Part shown: one piece after another, positions 43,777 to 51,455 of the stretch
Numbering within the stretch: position 1 is the first letter of the stretch
How the letters are laid out: each line of letters begins with the position of its first letter
Assembly: GCF_025465275.1 (NCBI RefSeq)
Contig: NZ_JAODNK010000013.1
Coordinates: 1 to 53,111, forward strand
Length of the DNA: 53,111 nt
From: Nocardia sp.
GTDB taxonomy: Bacteria > Actinomycetota > Actinomycetes > Mycobacteriales > Mycobacteriaceae
Direction of reading: 5' to 3'
The notes under the pieces: generated by a model
Databases searched by the model: none
Seen by the model: only the letters and a program-made list of their open reading frames with translations
Told to the model about the DNA's origin: nothing
Made by a program: the position numbers and the translations under genes

Positions 43777-43872
43777 GTGGCGGGCAGATGTACTGCATGC
43801 GCAGTACGCGTGACGGCCTTCACATGCACGATGCCGACTACATGGCCCTGCAACGACGATGGGAATATGGCG
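43777..43872 (+). repeat. MMPL promoter/start-region repeat, copy B ('ghost' of an MMPL gene)
   Basis: Gap-free partner of 37173-37268, about 78% identical by eye, including the palindrome and both ATGs of the MMPL start. Only four codons after the start (GCG CGA TTG CGG) it runs into a copy of the MMPL terminator, so the 2.2-kb coding part is missing. It is now the promoter-side DNA of the two-component operon. Confidence 0.85.
43790..43807. promoter_or_regulatory. 18-bp palindrome GTACTGC-N4-GCAGTAC before the two-component operon
   Basis: Same arms as at 37186, spacer ATGC. A further half-site, GCAGTAC, lies at 43770-43776. It is the likely binding site of the response regulator or another dimeric regulator controlling both loci. 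Confidence 0.65.
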
Positions 43873-43884
43873 CGATTGCGGTAG
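43867..43884 (+). other. Five-codon mini-ORF (M-A-R-L-R-stop) directly before a terminator
   Basis: ATG GCG CGA TTG CGG TAG; the TAG is the GTAG of the terminator stem. It is the surviving start of the lost MMPL gene. Together with the hairpin it has the form of a leader-peptide attenuator, but this may be accidental. Confidence 0.4.
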
Positions 43885-43909
43885 GCCGTCCCGGGTGGGC
43901 GGCCTACCG
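43879..43909 (+). terminator. MMPL-type terminator inside the leader of the two-component operon
   Basis: 10-bp perfect stem CGGTAGGCCG / CGGCCTACCG, loop TCCCGGGTGGG, then GTCTCTTCGG. The core is 26 of 28 bases the same as the terminator after the MMPL gene. It stands between the promoter-like palindrome and the kinase gene, so transcription must read through it or start after it. Confidence 0.8.
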
Positions 43910-43957
43910 GTCTCTTCGGAGTCGGCCGATTAGGGTTCTCAACGACGAGAGGAACGC

Positions 43958-45199
43958 ATGATGACCGCAGAATGGTCGCAGTGGCCACGAAGGCACAGCC
44001 GTGCCGTCGATGTGGTCATCGCCATTCTGCTGTGCGGGCTGGCCACCTATGCGAGCCGGTTGGCCCCCGATCACGGCGCCGGGCAGGGTGCGGTGGTGGT
44101 CCGCCCGGCCTCGCTGGCGGTACTCGGGTTGTCGGCGCTGGCCTCGTTCACACTGCTGTGGCGGCGCATGTTTCCGCGTGCGGTGCTGGTGATCACCACT
44201 GCCTGCGGTGTTGCCATCGGCGCTCTGGGTTTCGAGATGTCCATAGTGACCGCGGGTGCGGCATTGGTCGCGGCGTATTCGGTCGGGCTCTGGACGCCGG
44301 ATTTGCGCACCGCCAAGGTCGCACCGGTGATTGCCGGTGGCGTCTTGCTGATCACCTCGCTCTTCCACGAATTCTGGCCGTTGCTGAATCCCGGCCGCAT
44401 CACTTTGGTGGCCGCGGTGCTGGTGGCGGGCGCGTTCGCGGAGGCCGGGCGCAGCAGGCGCGACTATCTGGCGGCCCTGCACGCGAGAGCCGAACTGGCC
44501 GAACGGACTCGTGAGGAGGAGGCGCGGCAACGCGTCGGTGAGGAGCGGCTCCGGATCGCGCGCGAACTGCACGATATCGTCGCGCACCATATGGCATTGG
44601 CGCACGCTCAAGCCTCCACTGCCGCATACCTGCTGCGCACCAAGCCCGATCAGGCGCAGGAGATGCTCGATCAATTGGCAGGCACCACCTCTGCGGCGCT
44701 GCGGGAACTCAAAGCCACCGTGGGACTGCTGCGTGAGGACGACTCCGACGCTCCGCTGGAACCGACGCCGGGCCTCGCGCAGTTGTCGGAACTGCTGACC
44801 TCTTTCGAGCGAACCGGTCTCACCCTGGCGCTGTCGATCACCGGGGTGCCGCGCCCGCTCTCGCCCGGCGCGGATTTGACGGCGTACCGGATCATCCAGG
44901 AGGCGCTCACCAATGTCACCAAGCACGCGGGTACCTCGGCGGCGACGGTGCGGCTCGTCTACTCCCGGCTGCTGCTGACGATCAGCGTGACCAATGACGG
45001 CGGCGCCGTCTCCGAACCCGTTCGCGCCGAAGAGGATTCGGACAGCCAGGGTTATGGTCTGATCGGCATGAACGAACGAGCCGTCTCCGTCGGCGGTCAC
45101 CTGCAGGCCGGGTGCCGGCCGGACGGCGGCTTCGAAGTCACCACCGAACTGCCCCTCGAGCCACCGAAACCCCCTGACGACGAGGACAAGACACTATGA
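43958..45199 (+). CDS. Two-component sensor histidine kinase (NarX/DesK type, HisKA_3)
   Basis: 413 residues. About five or six membrane helices (about 18-165) without a large outer domain; a short coiled linker (AELAERTREEEARQRVGEERL, about 180-202); the HisKA_3 phosphoacceptor IARELHDIVAHHMALAHAQ (His at about 208); and the ATPase N-box YRIIQEALTNVTKHAG (about 310) with G-box GYGLIGMNERA. This is a membrane-stress-type sensor such as LiaS/VraS/DesK. AGAGG lies before the two adjacent ATGs (43958, 43961). The stop overlaps the regulator start (ATGA). Confidence 0.94.
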   Translation: MMTAEWSQWPRRHSRAVDVVIAILLCGLATYASRLAPDHGAGQGAVVVRPASLAVLGLSALASFTLLWRRMFPRAVLVITTACGVAIGALGFEMSIVTAGAALVAAYSVGLWTPDLRTAKVAPVIAGGVLLITSLFHEFWPLLNPGRITLVAAVLVAGAFAEAGRSRRDYLAALHARAELAERTREEEARQRVGEERLRIARELHDIVAHHMALAHAQASTAAYLLRTKPDQAQEMLDQLAGTTSAALRELKATVGLLREDDSDAPLEPTPGLAQLSELLTSFERTGLTLALSITGVPRPLSPGADLTAYRIIQEALTNVTKHAGTSAATVRLVYSRLLLTISVTNDGGAVSEPVRAEEDSDSQGYGLIGMNERAVSVGGHLQAGCRPDGGFEVTTELPLEPPKPPDDEDKTL

Positions 45200-45873
45200 C
45201 CATCCGTGTTCTGCTGGCCGACGATCAAGCCCTGCTGGCCGGAACCTTCCGGCTGCTGATCGACTCGGCCGAGGATATGGAGGTGGTCGGCATTGCCGGA
45301 AACGGCCGGGAGGCAGTCGAACTCGCCCAGGCGGCCACACCCGATGTGGTGGTCATGGATATCCGCATGCCCGGCGTCGACGGCCTCACCGCGACTCAGG
45401 AGATCTGTGCCGATCCGAATCTGCGCGAGACCCGCGTTCTGATCCTCACCACCTTCGAACTCGACGAGTATGTGGCACAGGCCCTGCGCGCCGGCGCCAG
45501 CGGATTCCTCGGCAAAGACGTCGGCCCCGAAGAACTCCTGCGTTCCATCCGCGTCGTAGCCGCCGGCGACTCCCTGCTCTCGCCCACCGCGACCCGCACC
45601 CTCATCGCCCGCTACCTCGCCCGCCCCGAAAGCCGCATCAGCGCAGCCGAATCCCTCGAAGTCCTCACCGCCCGCGAACGCGAAGTCGTCGCCATGGTCG
45701 CCGAGGGTATGTCCAACGAGGAGATCGCCGAAAAAATGTACGTCAGCCCCCTCACCGTCCGCACCCACGTCCAGCGCGCCATGTCGAAAGTAGGCGTCCA
45801 GAACCGCGCCCAACTCGTCGTAATCGCCTTCCAATCAGGCCTCGTCCGCGTCGAACCACCCCGCCAACCCTGA
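45196..45873 (+). CDS. NarL/LuxR-family response regulator
   Basis: 225 residues. Receiver domain about 1-120: acidic pocket LLADDQ, phospho-Asp in VVVMDIRMPG (about 55), the Thr in ILTTFELDEYV and Lys in GFLGKDV. LuxR HTH about 155-218: LTAREREVVAMVAEGMSNEEIAEKMYVSPLTVRTHVQRAMSKVGVQNRAQLVV. It is coupled to the kinase. It probably controls its own operon and the MMPL exporter through the shared palindrome, which is inferred from position and has not been tested. Confidence 0.95.
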   Translation: MTIRVLLADDQALLAGTFRLLIDSAEDMEVVGIAGNGREAVELAQAATPDVVVMDIRMPGVDGLTATQEICADPNLRETRVLILTTFELDEYVAQALRAGASGFLGKDVGPEELLRSIRVVAAGDSLLSPTATRTLIARYLARPESRISAAESLEVLTAREREVVAMVAEGMSNEEIAEKMYVSPLTVRTHVQRAMSKVGVQNRAQLVVIAFQSGLVRVEPPRQP

Positions 45874-46031
45874 CGAACGCGCATACCCCACACCCTCTTT
45901 CGGCTCGACCGGGCTGAGTGCATGGCCACCTGAACCCGCGGGGACTGCAGGGCTTGATAAACCCCGCGACGGGCCACAGGCCTCCGTGTCAGAATCAGCG
46001 ATAGTCCATTGCCAAATCCCGGGGAATCACC

Positions 46032-46619
46032 TTGCCGCTACACGAAATTCGTGCTGACTACGACCAGAAGTCGATCGTTGTCTACCAGGCATATTCTCCG
46101 GCAATCGCGCAGCCCGCGGTTGCGGCGCAGCGCTTCGTGCCGCCGTTCTCGACCAACCGGATGACATGGATCAAACCGTCGTTCCTGTGGATGATGGAGC
46201 GCAGCAACTGGGGCCGGAAACCTGGCCAGGAAAGGGTTTTGGCCGTTCGGATCACCCGCAATGGCTGGGAGACCGCACTGTCACAAGCGGTCCTCACCGG
46301 CTACGAGCGCGGCGTCCACCTGGACCGCGCCGACTGGGAGCAGCAGATCAAGCGCGCGACTGTGAACGTGCAGTGGGATCCGGAGCGGACGCTCACGGGC
46401 GCGAGCCAGGACGCCCGATCGATCCAGGTCGGGTTGAGCCGGCACATCATCCAGCAGTTCGTCGATGAGTGGGTCACCGAAATCAGAGATCTGACTCCGA
46501 CCGTGCGCAAAATAACCGCACTGCGAGCCGAGGGCCGCTACGACAAGGTCGCCGCGCTGCTCCCCAAAGAAGGCATCTATCCGATTTCGCCGGAACTCGC
46601 GCGGCGGCTGTACCGCTGA
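46032..46619 (+). CDS. DUF4291 protein
   Basis: 195 residues from TTG 46032 (GGGGA upstream). Signature blocks of DUF4291: IRADYDQKSIVVYQAYSP, RFVPPFSTNRMTWIKPSFLWMMERSNWG, LAVRITRNGWETAL, VNVQWDPERTL and RSIQVGLSRHI. The family is widespread and uncharacterised experimentally as far as I know. The gene stands alone between the two-component operon and an esterase. Confidence 0.92.
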   Translation: MPLHEIRADYDQKSIVVYQAYSPAIAQPAVAAQRFVPPFSTNRMTWIKPSFLWMMERSNWGRKPGQERVLAVRITRNGWETALSQAVLTGYERGVHLDRADWEQQIKRATVNVQWDPERTLTGASQDARSIQVGLSRHIIQQFVDEWVTEIRDLTPTVRKITALRAEGRYDKVAALLPKEGIYPISPELARRLYR

Positions 46620-46968
46620 TCCGCGCCCGCGGCGAAACTGGGTCGACCGCACACCGGGGTGTTGGTGGAATGTCACCGAACGTGGCTGGCGTGCACAGTG
46701 ATAGAACGCGGACAGCGCCAACGCCTGCCCTGTGCGGTACTTGTGGGCGCTTCTCCATGGTCGGTGGTGTGGAGTGGAGTCGACCAGGAACTGACGGCGG
46801 GACCTTCTCGATGTTTGCCGCCGACAGTTCCTGGTCGCCGTCGTTTCAGTTGCAGGAGAGGGGAGTTCGGTTCTCCTGGTCGATCGTGTTGCTGTTATCT
46901 CACGAATCTGATCCGAGTACTTCACGGGGCGTAGAACTTGTTTCAGTTTTCGTGTTAGCGTCGGCGGT
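46620..46968. other. Intergenic region holding a long inverted repeat
   Basis: 349 bp without a gene. Its main feature is the 20-bp inverted repeat at 46781-46837. The last 60 bp before the esterase are AT-richer and probably hold its promoter. Confidence 0.6.
46781..46837. repeat. Long inverted repeat (20-bp arms, 17-nt loop)
   Basis: Arms 46781-46800 (CGACCAGGAACTG...GGCGG) and 46818-46837 are complementary at 19 of 20 positions. A transcript would fold into a very stable hairpin. No U tract follows. It lies about 165 bp after the DUF4291 gene and about 130 bp before the esterase gene. Confidence 0.8.
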
Positions 46969-47928
46969 ATGGGGACGCCGAGGATGGTTCATCGCACAAT
47001 CTTCGGCCTGCGTGCGCGAATCCGTGCCGCGTTCTCGGCGAAGGAATTCCACCCCGATCTGCGCTCGGTGGCGGTCGCCATGCCGCGCCACATGATCTCC
47101 CCGGCGACATTGCCGTGGATGCGCGTGCTGTTCCAGTTGTTTCGACTGCGTCCCTCGGCGGGTGTCGAGGTCGTCGTGATCGACGCCGGGGTGCGCGTTC
47201 GGGTGCACCGCCCTCGGACCGTGCCGGCCGGGCCGACGGCTGCGCTGCTGTGGATCCACGGTGGCGGGTATGTCCTGGGCCTGGCGGAGCAGGACGACAT
47301 ACTGTGCCGCCGTCTCGCCCAGACGTTGGGCATCGTGGTCGCCGCAGTCGACTACCGGCTTGCCCCTGAGCATCCGTTCCCCGCAGGCCTCGAAGATTGC
47401 TACAGCGCGATGGCCTGGCTGGCCGGTCGGCCGGATATCGACCCTGCGCGTGTGGCGATCGGCGGCGCGAGCGCGGGCGGCGGCCTCGCGGCGGCGCTGG
47501 CACTGCTGGCACGCGACCGCGGTGACATCGCTCCCGTACTGCAACTGCTGACATATCCCATGCTCGATGACCGGACATCGGCACGCACCGACCTCGACGA
47601 CAGCGGCTACCGAGTGTGGGATCGGCGCAGTAACCGTTTCGGATGGGCCGCATATCTCGGCGATGGCGATCCGGAGGTCGCGGTCCCGGCCCGCCGGAGG
47701 GATCTTGCCGGGGTCGCCCCTACCTGGATCGGCGTCGGTACCGCTGACCTGTTCCATGATGAGAGCGTGGTCTACTCGGAACGGCTCGCGGAGGCAGATG
47801 TGTCATGCCGCATCGAGGTGATCGCGGGAGCATTCCACGGGTTCGACACGATCGCGCCCGGGGCATCGGTGTCACGGTCATTCTTCGCAAGCCAGTGTGA
47901 GGCATTGCGGGCCGCGCTCACCCAATGA
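46969..47928 (+). CDS. Alpha/beta hydrolase of the hormone-sensitive-lipase (HSL) family
   Basis: 319 residues. The HGGG oxyanion motif is in LLWIHGGGYVLG (about 93-104), YRLAPEHPFPAGLEDCY follows (about 129), the nucleophile elbow is GGASAGGGLAAALAL (Ser at about 167), the acid lies near WIGVGTADLFHDE (about 258) and the His in GAFHGFD (about 289). Carboxylesterase/lipase; the substrate is not predictable. The start is ATG 46969. It is convergent with a MarR gene across a shared hairpin. Confidence 0.93.
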   Translation: MGTPRMVHRTIFGLRARIRAAFSAKEFHPDLRSVAVAMPRHMISPATLPWMRVLFQLFRLRPSAGVEVVVIDAGVRVRVHRPRTVPAGPTAALLWIHGGGYVLGLAEQDDILCRRLAQTLGIVVAAVDYRLAPEHPFPAGLEDCYSAMAWLAGRPDIDPARVAIGGASAGGGLAAALALLARDRGDIAPVLQLLTYPMLDDRTSARTDLDDSGYRVWDRRSNRFGWAAYLGDGDPEVAVPARRRDLAGVAPTWIGVGTADLFHDESVVYSERLAEADVSCRIEVIAGAFHGFDTIAPGASVSRSFFASQCEALRAALTQ

Positions 47929-47977
47929 ACCCGGGTAGCGCCGAATGACAAGACGTTTCACACCAGCAGGCCTGTGT

Positions 47978-48009
47978 CGTCGTGCAGCGGAGGCGACGGC
48001 TGCACGACG
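47978..48009. terminator. Bidirectional terminator between esterase and MarR genes
   Basis: Perfect 10-bp stem CGTCGTGCAG / CTGCACGACG with a 12-nt loop, with an outer CAGGC / GCCTG pair. It is centred between the convergent stops at 47928 and 48024. Confidence 0.8.
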
Positions 48010-48023
48010 GAACGCCTGGATCT

Positions 48024-48512
48024 TCAGGGGCGTGGGTAGGGGTCCATGTCGCGTAGTCGTTGTCGGTGGCTTCGTTGCAGTTCGCTCACCCGGGTGAGAA
48101 AGCCTGCGATCATTTCGAGCTCGGCGGGGTCGTACCAGCTCAGCATCATCTTGTAGCCCTCGTCGACCAATGTCGAGATGAGGTCGTGGACGCGACGGGC
48201 GGCGAGATCGGTGGCCACCACGATTACGCGGCGACGATCGGTGGGGTGCAGTGACCGGGCGATATAGCCCTGCTTCTCCAGCCGGTTGAGCATGATCGTG
48301 GCACCGGCGGCGGTGAGGCCCAGCCGTTCGGCCAGCATTCCAGGTGTGGTGGACTTCCCGTCCCCGAGCAGGACGATTTCCAGCGCACGTCGATCGGTCT
48401 CGTTCACGCCCAGCAATCTGATCAATTCGCGGGCAAGATCCTCGAGGGTTCCGTGATAGAACTCCAGGGCCTTTCCGAGCTCTACTGCGATCGGAGCCGG
48501 GTCGGTTGACAT
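48024..48512 (-). CDS. MarR-family transcriptional regulator
   Basis: 162 residues from ATG 48512. Winged helix: LGVNETDRRALEIVLLGDGKSTTPGMLAERLGLTAAGATIMLNRLEKQG, then the wing HPTDRRRVIVVATDLA. A long C-terminal helix (AGFLTRVSELQRSHRQRLRDM) serves dimerisation. MarR proteins usually respond to small aromatic or oxidising molecules. Its target is unknown; no divergent gene is directly upstream. Confidence 0.92.
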   Translation of the reverse strand: MSTDPAPIAVELGKALEFYHGTLEDLARELIRLLGVNETDRRALEIVLLGDGKSTTPGMLAERLGLTAAGATIMLNRLEKQGYIARSLHPTDRRRVIVVATDLAARRVHDLISTLVDEGYKMMLSWYDPAELEMIAGFLTRVSELQRSHRQRLRDMDPYPRP

Positions 48513-48713
48513 CGGACGCACAGGCTCCCATCCTCGAACACTTGAAACATGAAACCTCTCAACAGGAGTCACCGTCCACGTCTGGGCCGGACATGCACTG
48601 TACGACACAGTGGCCGATGCGATAGTCTGCATCGCATATCCGGGTCATAGCGGTTTTCGCGCATGAAAACCGAAGCAGGGCATGGTAATTGCCTGATGCG
48701 ACTCGGGCGGAAC

Positions 48714-48748
48714 CCTGGACTGGGCTGCTGATGACAGTCCAGTCCAGG
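48714..48748. terminator. Hairpin downstream of the secreted-protein gene
   Basis: Perfect 10-bp stem CCTGGACTGG / CCAGTCCAGG with a 15-nt loop, 60 bp past the stop of the minus-strand gene at 48810. Confidence 0.7.
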
Positions 48749-48809
48749 TATTCACCACATTTCGCCGGTGTGGCTACCGGCCGTCACGCTGTTCCTTCTG
48801 CCCTGAGGC

Positions 48810-49430
48810 TCAGCTGACGGTTGTGGTGGTAAGCGTCGGGGACGGACTCGGATAGCACGCGGTCGCGACATTGCCGACGAGCGAAACCTTGGTCGTCATG
48901 GTCATACCGGGGTTGGCATAACTGGTCCCCGCGTATTTGCTGGTGATCGGCGTTCCGGAGGCGCCGGCAGTGACATTGATGGTCACCGCCGGCGGGGTGA
49001 AGGTGGTGCCGCCCGCGATCGGACCCGGCACGGTGAGAACGACATTCCCGCCCGAGGTGGCCACAGTGCCGGCCACGGTACCGCCGGAGACGGTAGCCGA
49101 GACCAGCGTCGAATTCGCCGGAGTCGGGAAGGTCATCTTCAAGTTGCTGATGTTCGTCACGCTGAGGCCGGCGGCCGAACTGGGAACCGAGGAAACGCCG
49201 GGGGTGAGGGTGATGGCCACGGCCGAGCCGGATGCCGCCGAGCTCGGCGCGGTGCCGTCGACCGATGTGGTCATGCTCGAGGTTTGGCTGATGCCGAAGA
49301 CCGTGCCCTGGCAACTCCAGTTCACGCTGACGGGGGTGGCATTTGCGGGTGCAGCCAAACAGAAGAGAGTCGCAAGCGCCACCGGAGTAACGACGCCGGC
49401 ACGAAGCAGCACGGATGCGGTCGATCTCAT
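48810..49430 (-). CDS. Secreted beta-rich protein of unknown function
   Basis: 206 residues from ATG 49430 (GGAG 6 nt upstream). Signal peptide MRSTASVLLRAGVVTPVALA... ends in PANA, with probable cleavage at about residue 32. The mature part is rich in Ser, Thr, Val and Gly, with Cys near each end (NWSCQGT and ATACYPS), and alternates short strands. It resembles exported immunoglobulin-like domain proteins common in Nocardia and Streptomyces (possibly the DUF6801 type, uncertain). Probably cell-wall or extracellular. Confidence 0.82.
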   Translation of the reverse strand: MRSTASVLLRAGVVTPVALATLFCLAAPANATPVSVNWSCQGTVFGISQTSSMTTSVDGTAPSSAASGSAVAITLTPGVSSVPSSAAGLSVTNISNLKMTFPTPANSTLVSATVSGGTVAGTVATSGGNVVLTVPGPIAGGTTFTPPAVTINVTAGASGTPITSKYAGTSYANPGMTMTTKVSLVGNVATACYPSPSPTLTTTTVS

Positions 49431-49915
49431 AATTATCTCCAAAAATGTGAAGCAATGGTACGACCCGGGGATGGTGAGCCGTAACCTCAAGAGGTTTGAA
49501 ATGTAACCTGTTCTCATCTTCTTGTGGGCGAAATCGGAAATAACGGTTTGGTATCGTCCATCCCTGCGGGGCGGCTGTGCGGTATGTATTTATCCGCAGT
49601 TAAATATTCACTCTAGAAAGCTAATTTCACTAAGACATTGACGCGAATCGATCAAATGCATGTCGCACGTCAGCGTTCCGAACGCAGGAACAATGCGGAG
49701 AAAATTCGATATAATACCGGCCCTGAACTGGATATAGTTCTTTTGCCGACTATCGATTTACCTGCGTACGCTTGCGGGTCCAGGGACTATCTTGCCGAAA
49801 ATCGGAGTGCGAGCTCGAACTTGTTGACATCAATGCCTCGTGACCCTTCTGATCATTCGAGCCGTCTGTGGTAGAGATATCAGGATGGTCACGCCGATAC
49901 GAATACGATTGGCAG
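49431..49915. other. AT-rich intergenic region
   Basis: 485 bp, clearly less GC-rich than the rest, with runs such as TATTTATCCGCAGTTAAATATTC and GATATAATACC. It includes the promoter of the secreted-protein gene. A 78-codon frame at 49638-49874 has no family resemblance. It may be foreign or strongly regulatory DNA. Confidence 0.6.
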
Positions 49916-50680
49916 TCAGCCCGCCTGTAGGACGAAGAACAGGAAGGCTAGGAAGCTTGTGCCGATGACCTCGCGGAATACCTCGGGGAACAGATCGCGG
50001 GCGGCAGGCACAGGTGGCGGTTCACTGATGACGCTGATGCGAAAGCCCGCCGCGGTGAAAGCCTCGGTCATCGCGTGCAGCGGCCGGTCCCAGAAACTCA
50101 ACCGGGCGATCTGCCCGCCCATGGTCCACTCTTCGGTCCGCTTGCGAGTCTCGAAATAGTCGGTCTTCTCCCCGGCCGAGCGCTGCGCGAGCCAGATGGC
50201 GAAGGGATGCTCGACCGAGACGAGGAGCCGGCCGCCAGGCGTCAGCACGCGTCGCAGCTCGGCCAGCGTCTGTGCCCAATCTTGCAGGTAGTGCAGAACC
50301 AGGGACGCGACGACATCGTCGAAGGCATCGTCGGGAAACGGTAGTGGGTTGGCAAGGTCGGCGACCCTCAGGTCCGCGTCGGCGCCCAGTCGCCGACGGG
50401 CCAGCTCCAGCATCCCAGCGCTCGCGTCGATGCCGGTCACGATGGCGCCTCGGTCGCGCAGGGCGGCGAACAGGGGACCCGAGCCGCAGCCGGCGTCGAG
50501 GATCCGCTGTCCGGTCACGTCCCCGGCGAGCTCCAGCATCGCGGGCCGCTCGTAATACGCGTTCAGCAGGCTGGTCTCGTTCTCGGCGGTGTATCCATCG
50601 GCGATGGTGTCGTAGCCGTTCGCCTGCGCCGGATCAGTGGGAAGTGCACGCCATTCTGGAACCGGAGTCATGCGTGCCAT
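49916..50680 (-). CDS. SAM-dependent methyltransferase
   Basis: 254 residues (ATG 50680; ATG 50671 is also possible). Class I Rossmann-type motif I ILDAGCGSGPLFAAL (about 60-74), acidic post-I VTGIDASAGML, motif II-like FDDVVASLVLHYLQDW (about 120), and motif III LTPGGRLLVSVEHPFAIWL. The C-terminal part has WTMGGQIARLSFWDRPLHAMTEAF. It is similar to UbiE/BioC-type small-molecule methyltransferases; the acceptor is unknown. Confidence 0.92.
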   Translation of the reverse strand: MARMTPVPEWRALPTDPAQANGYDTIADGYTAENETSLLNAYYERPAMLELAGDVTGQRILDAGCGSGPLFAALRDRGAIVTGIDASAGMLELARRRLGADADLRVADLANPLPFPDDAFDDVVASLVLHYLQDWAQTLAELRRVLTPGGRLLVSVEHPFAIWLAQRSAGEKTDYFETRKRTEEWTMGGQIARLSFWDRPLHAMTEAFTAAGFRISVISEPPPVPAARDLFPEVFREVIGTSFLAFLFFVLQAG

Positions 50681-50877
50681 CCTGGCACGTCGGCATGTGT
50701 ATGCGCTGGAAAGCCTTGTCAGTCAACCATTCTGGATAGTCGAGCGAACATCATGTGATCGCAGAGATAGCACGATGATTCTGGAGGTTCGGTCAGCGCG
50801 ATGTCGACCGGTGGCGTTCGAACCTCGGGGTGCGGCCGGTCCGGCGCGCACCCCGGAGCGGGGTAGACCGATAAAGC

Positions 50878-51345
50878 TCAGGCCTGGGTGTACTCGGCGG
50901 CGACGTCGAGTATCCAGGTGACGCCGAAGCGATCGGTCAGCATGCCGAAGGCGGGTGCCCACTGCGCCGGACCGAATTCCTCGATGACAGTTGCGTTCTC
51001 GGCCAGGCGTTTCCACAATGCGCCGACCTCGTCGACGGTCTCGCCGCGAACGGAGAGGAAGAACCGCTCGTCGGTGAGGGTGGCGCCGTTCTCGCGGCGT
51101 GTGGTGGGCGTGCCGTCGGCGACCGGTGCGTCGTCGCCGGGCACGTCGTAGGCCATCACCCGGAAGCCGTTGTCGGCGACGACCTGGCCGAACACCACCT
51201 TGGTGGCGTCGGGCGCCTCGGCGGGCATGCCGAAGTCGCCGTAGGTAGCGATGCTGATCTGCCCGCCGAATACCGATTGGTAGAACTCCAGTGCCGCACG
51301 AGCTCGACCGTGGAAGTTCAAGTGAGCAACAGCGTTTACCGTCAT
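50878..51345 (-). CDS. PhnB/VOC-superfamily protein
   Basis: 155 residues from ATG 51345 (GAAGGA 7 nt upstream). The fold signature of 3-demethylubiquinone-9 3-methyltransferase-like/PhnB proteins is visible: NAVAHLNFHGRARAALEFYQSVFGG at the start, IATYGDFGMP, and near the end WAPAFGMLTDRFGVTWILDVA. Glyoxalase-related fold, function unknown. It is divergent from a WYL regulator (110 bp), which is a frequent pairing and suggests control by it. Confidence 0.9.
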   Translation of the reverse strand: MTVNAVAHLNFHGRARAALEFYQSVFGGQISIATYGDFGMPAEAPDATKVVFGQVVADNGFRVMAYDVPGDDAPVADGTPTTRRENGATLTDERFFLSVRGETVDEVGALWKRLAENATVIEEFGPAQWAPAFGMLTDRFGVTWILDVAAEYTQA

Positions 51346-51455
51346 GGTCTGGTCCTTCACGGGAGTGGTTTCGCCACCGTGGTTCCGGCGACGAGACCCA
51401 CCGTGTCAGCAGTACCGGTCAGTTATTGTCCGCTACTGCTGGCAGTGTGGAATTC

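Noticed and set aside
49638..49874. 78-codon plus-strand frame in the AT-rich gap
   Set aside because: No ribosome site, no family resemblance and unusual codon use; kept only as part of the gap description.
50800..50840. GTTCGAACC-like string resembling a tRNA T-loop
   Set aside because: No acceptor, D or anticodon stems can be formed around it; similar strings at 8970 and 16637 fail likewise.
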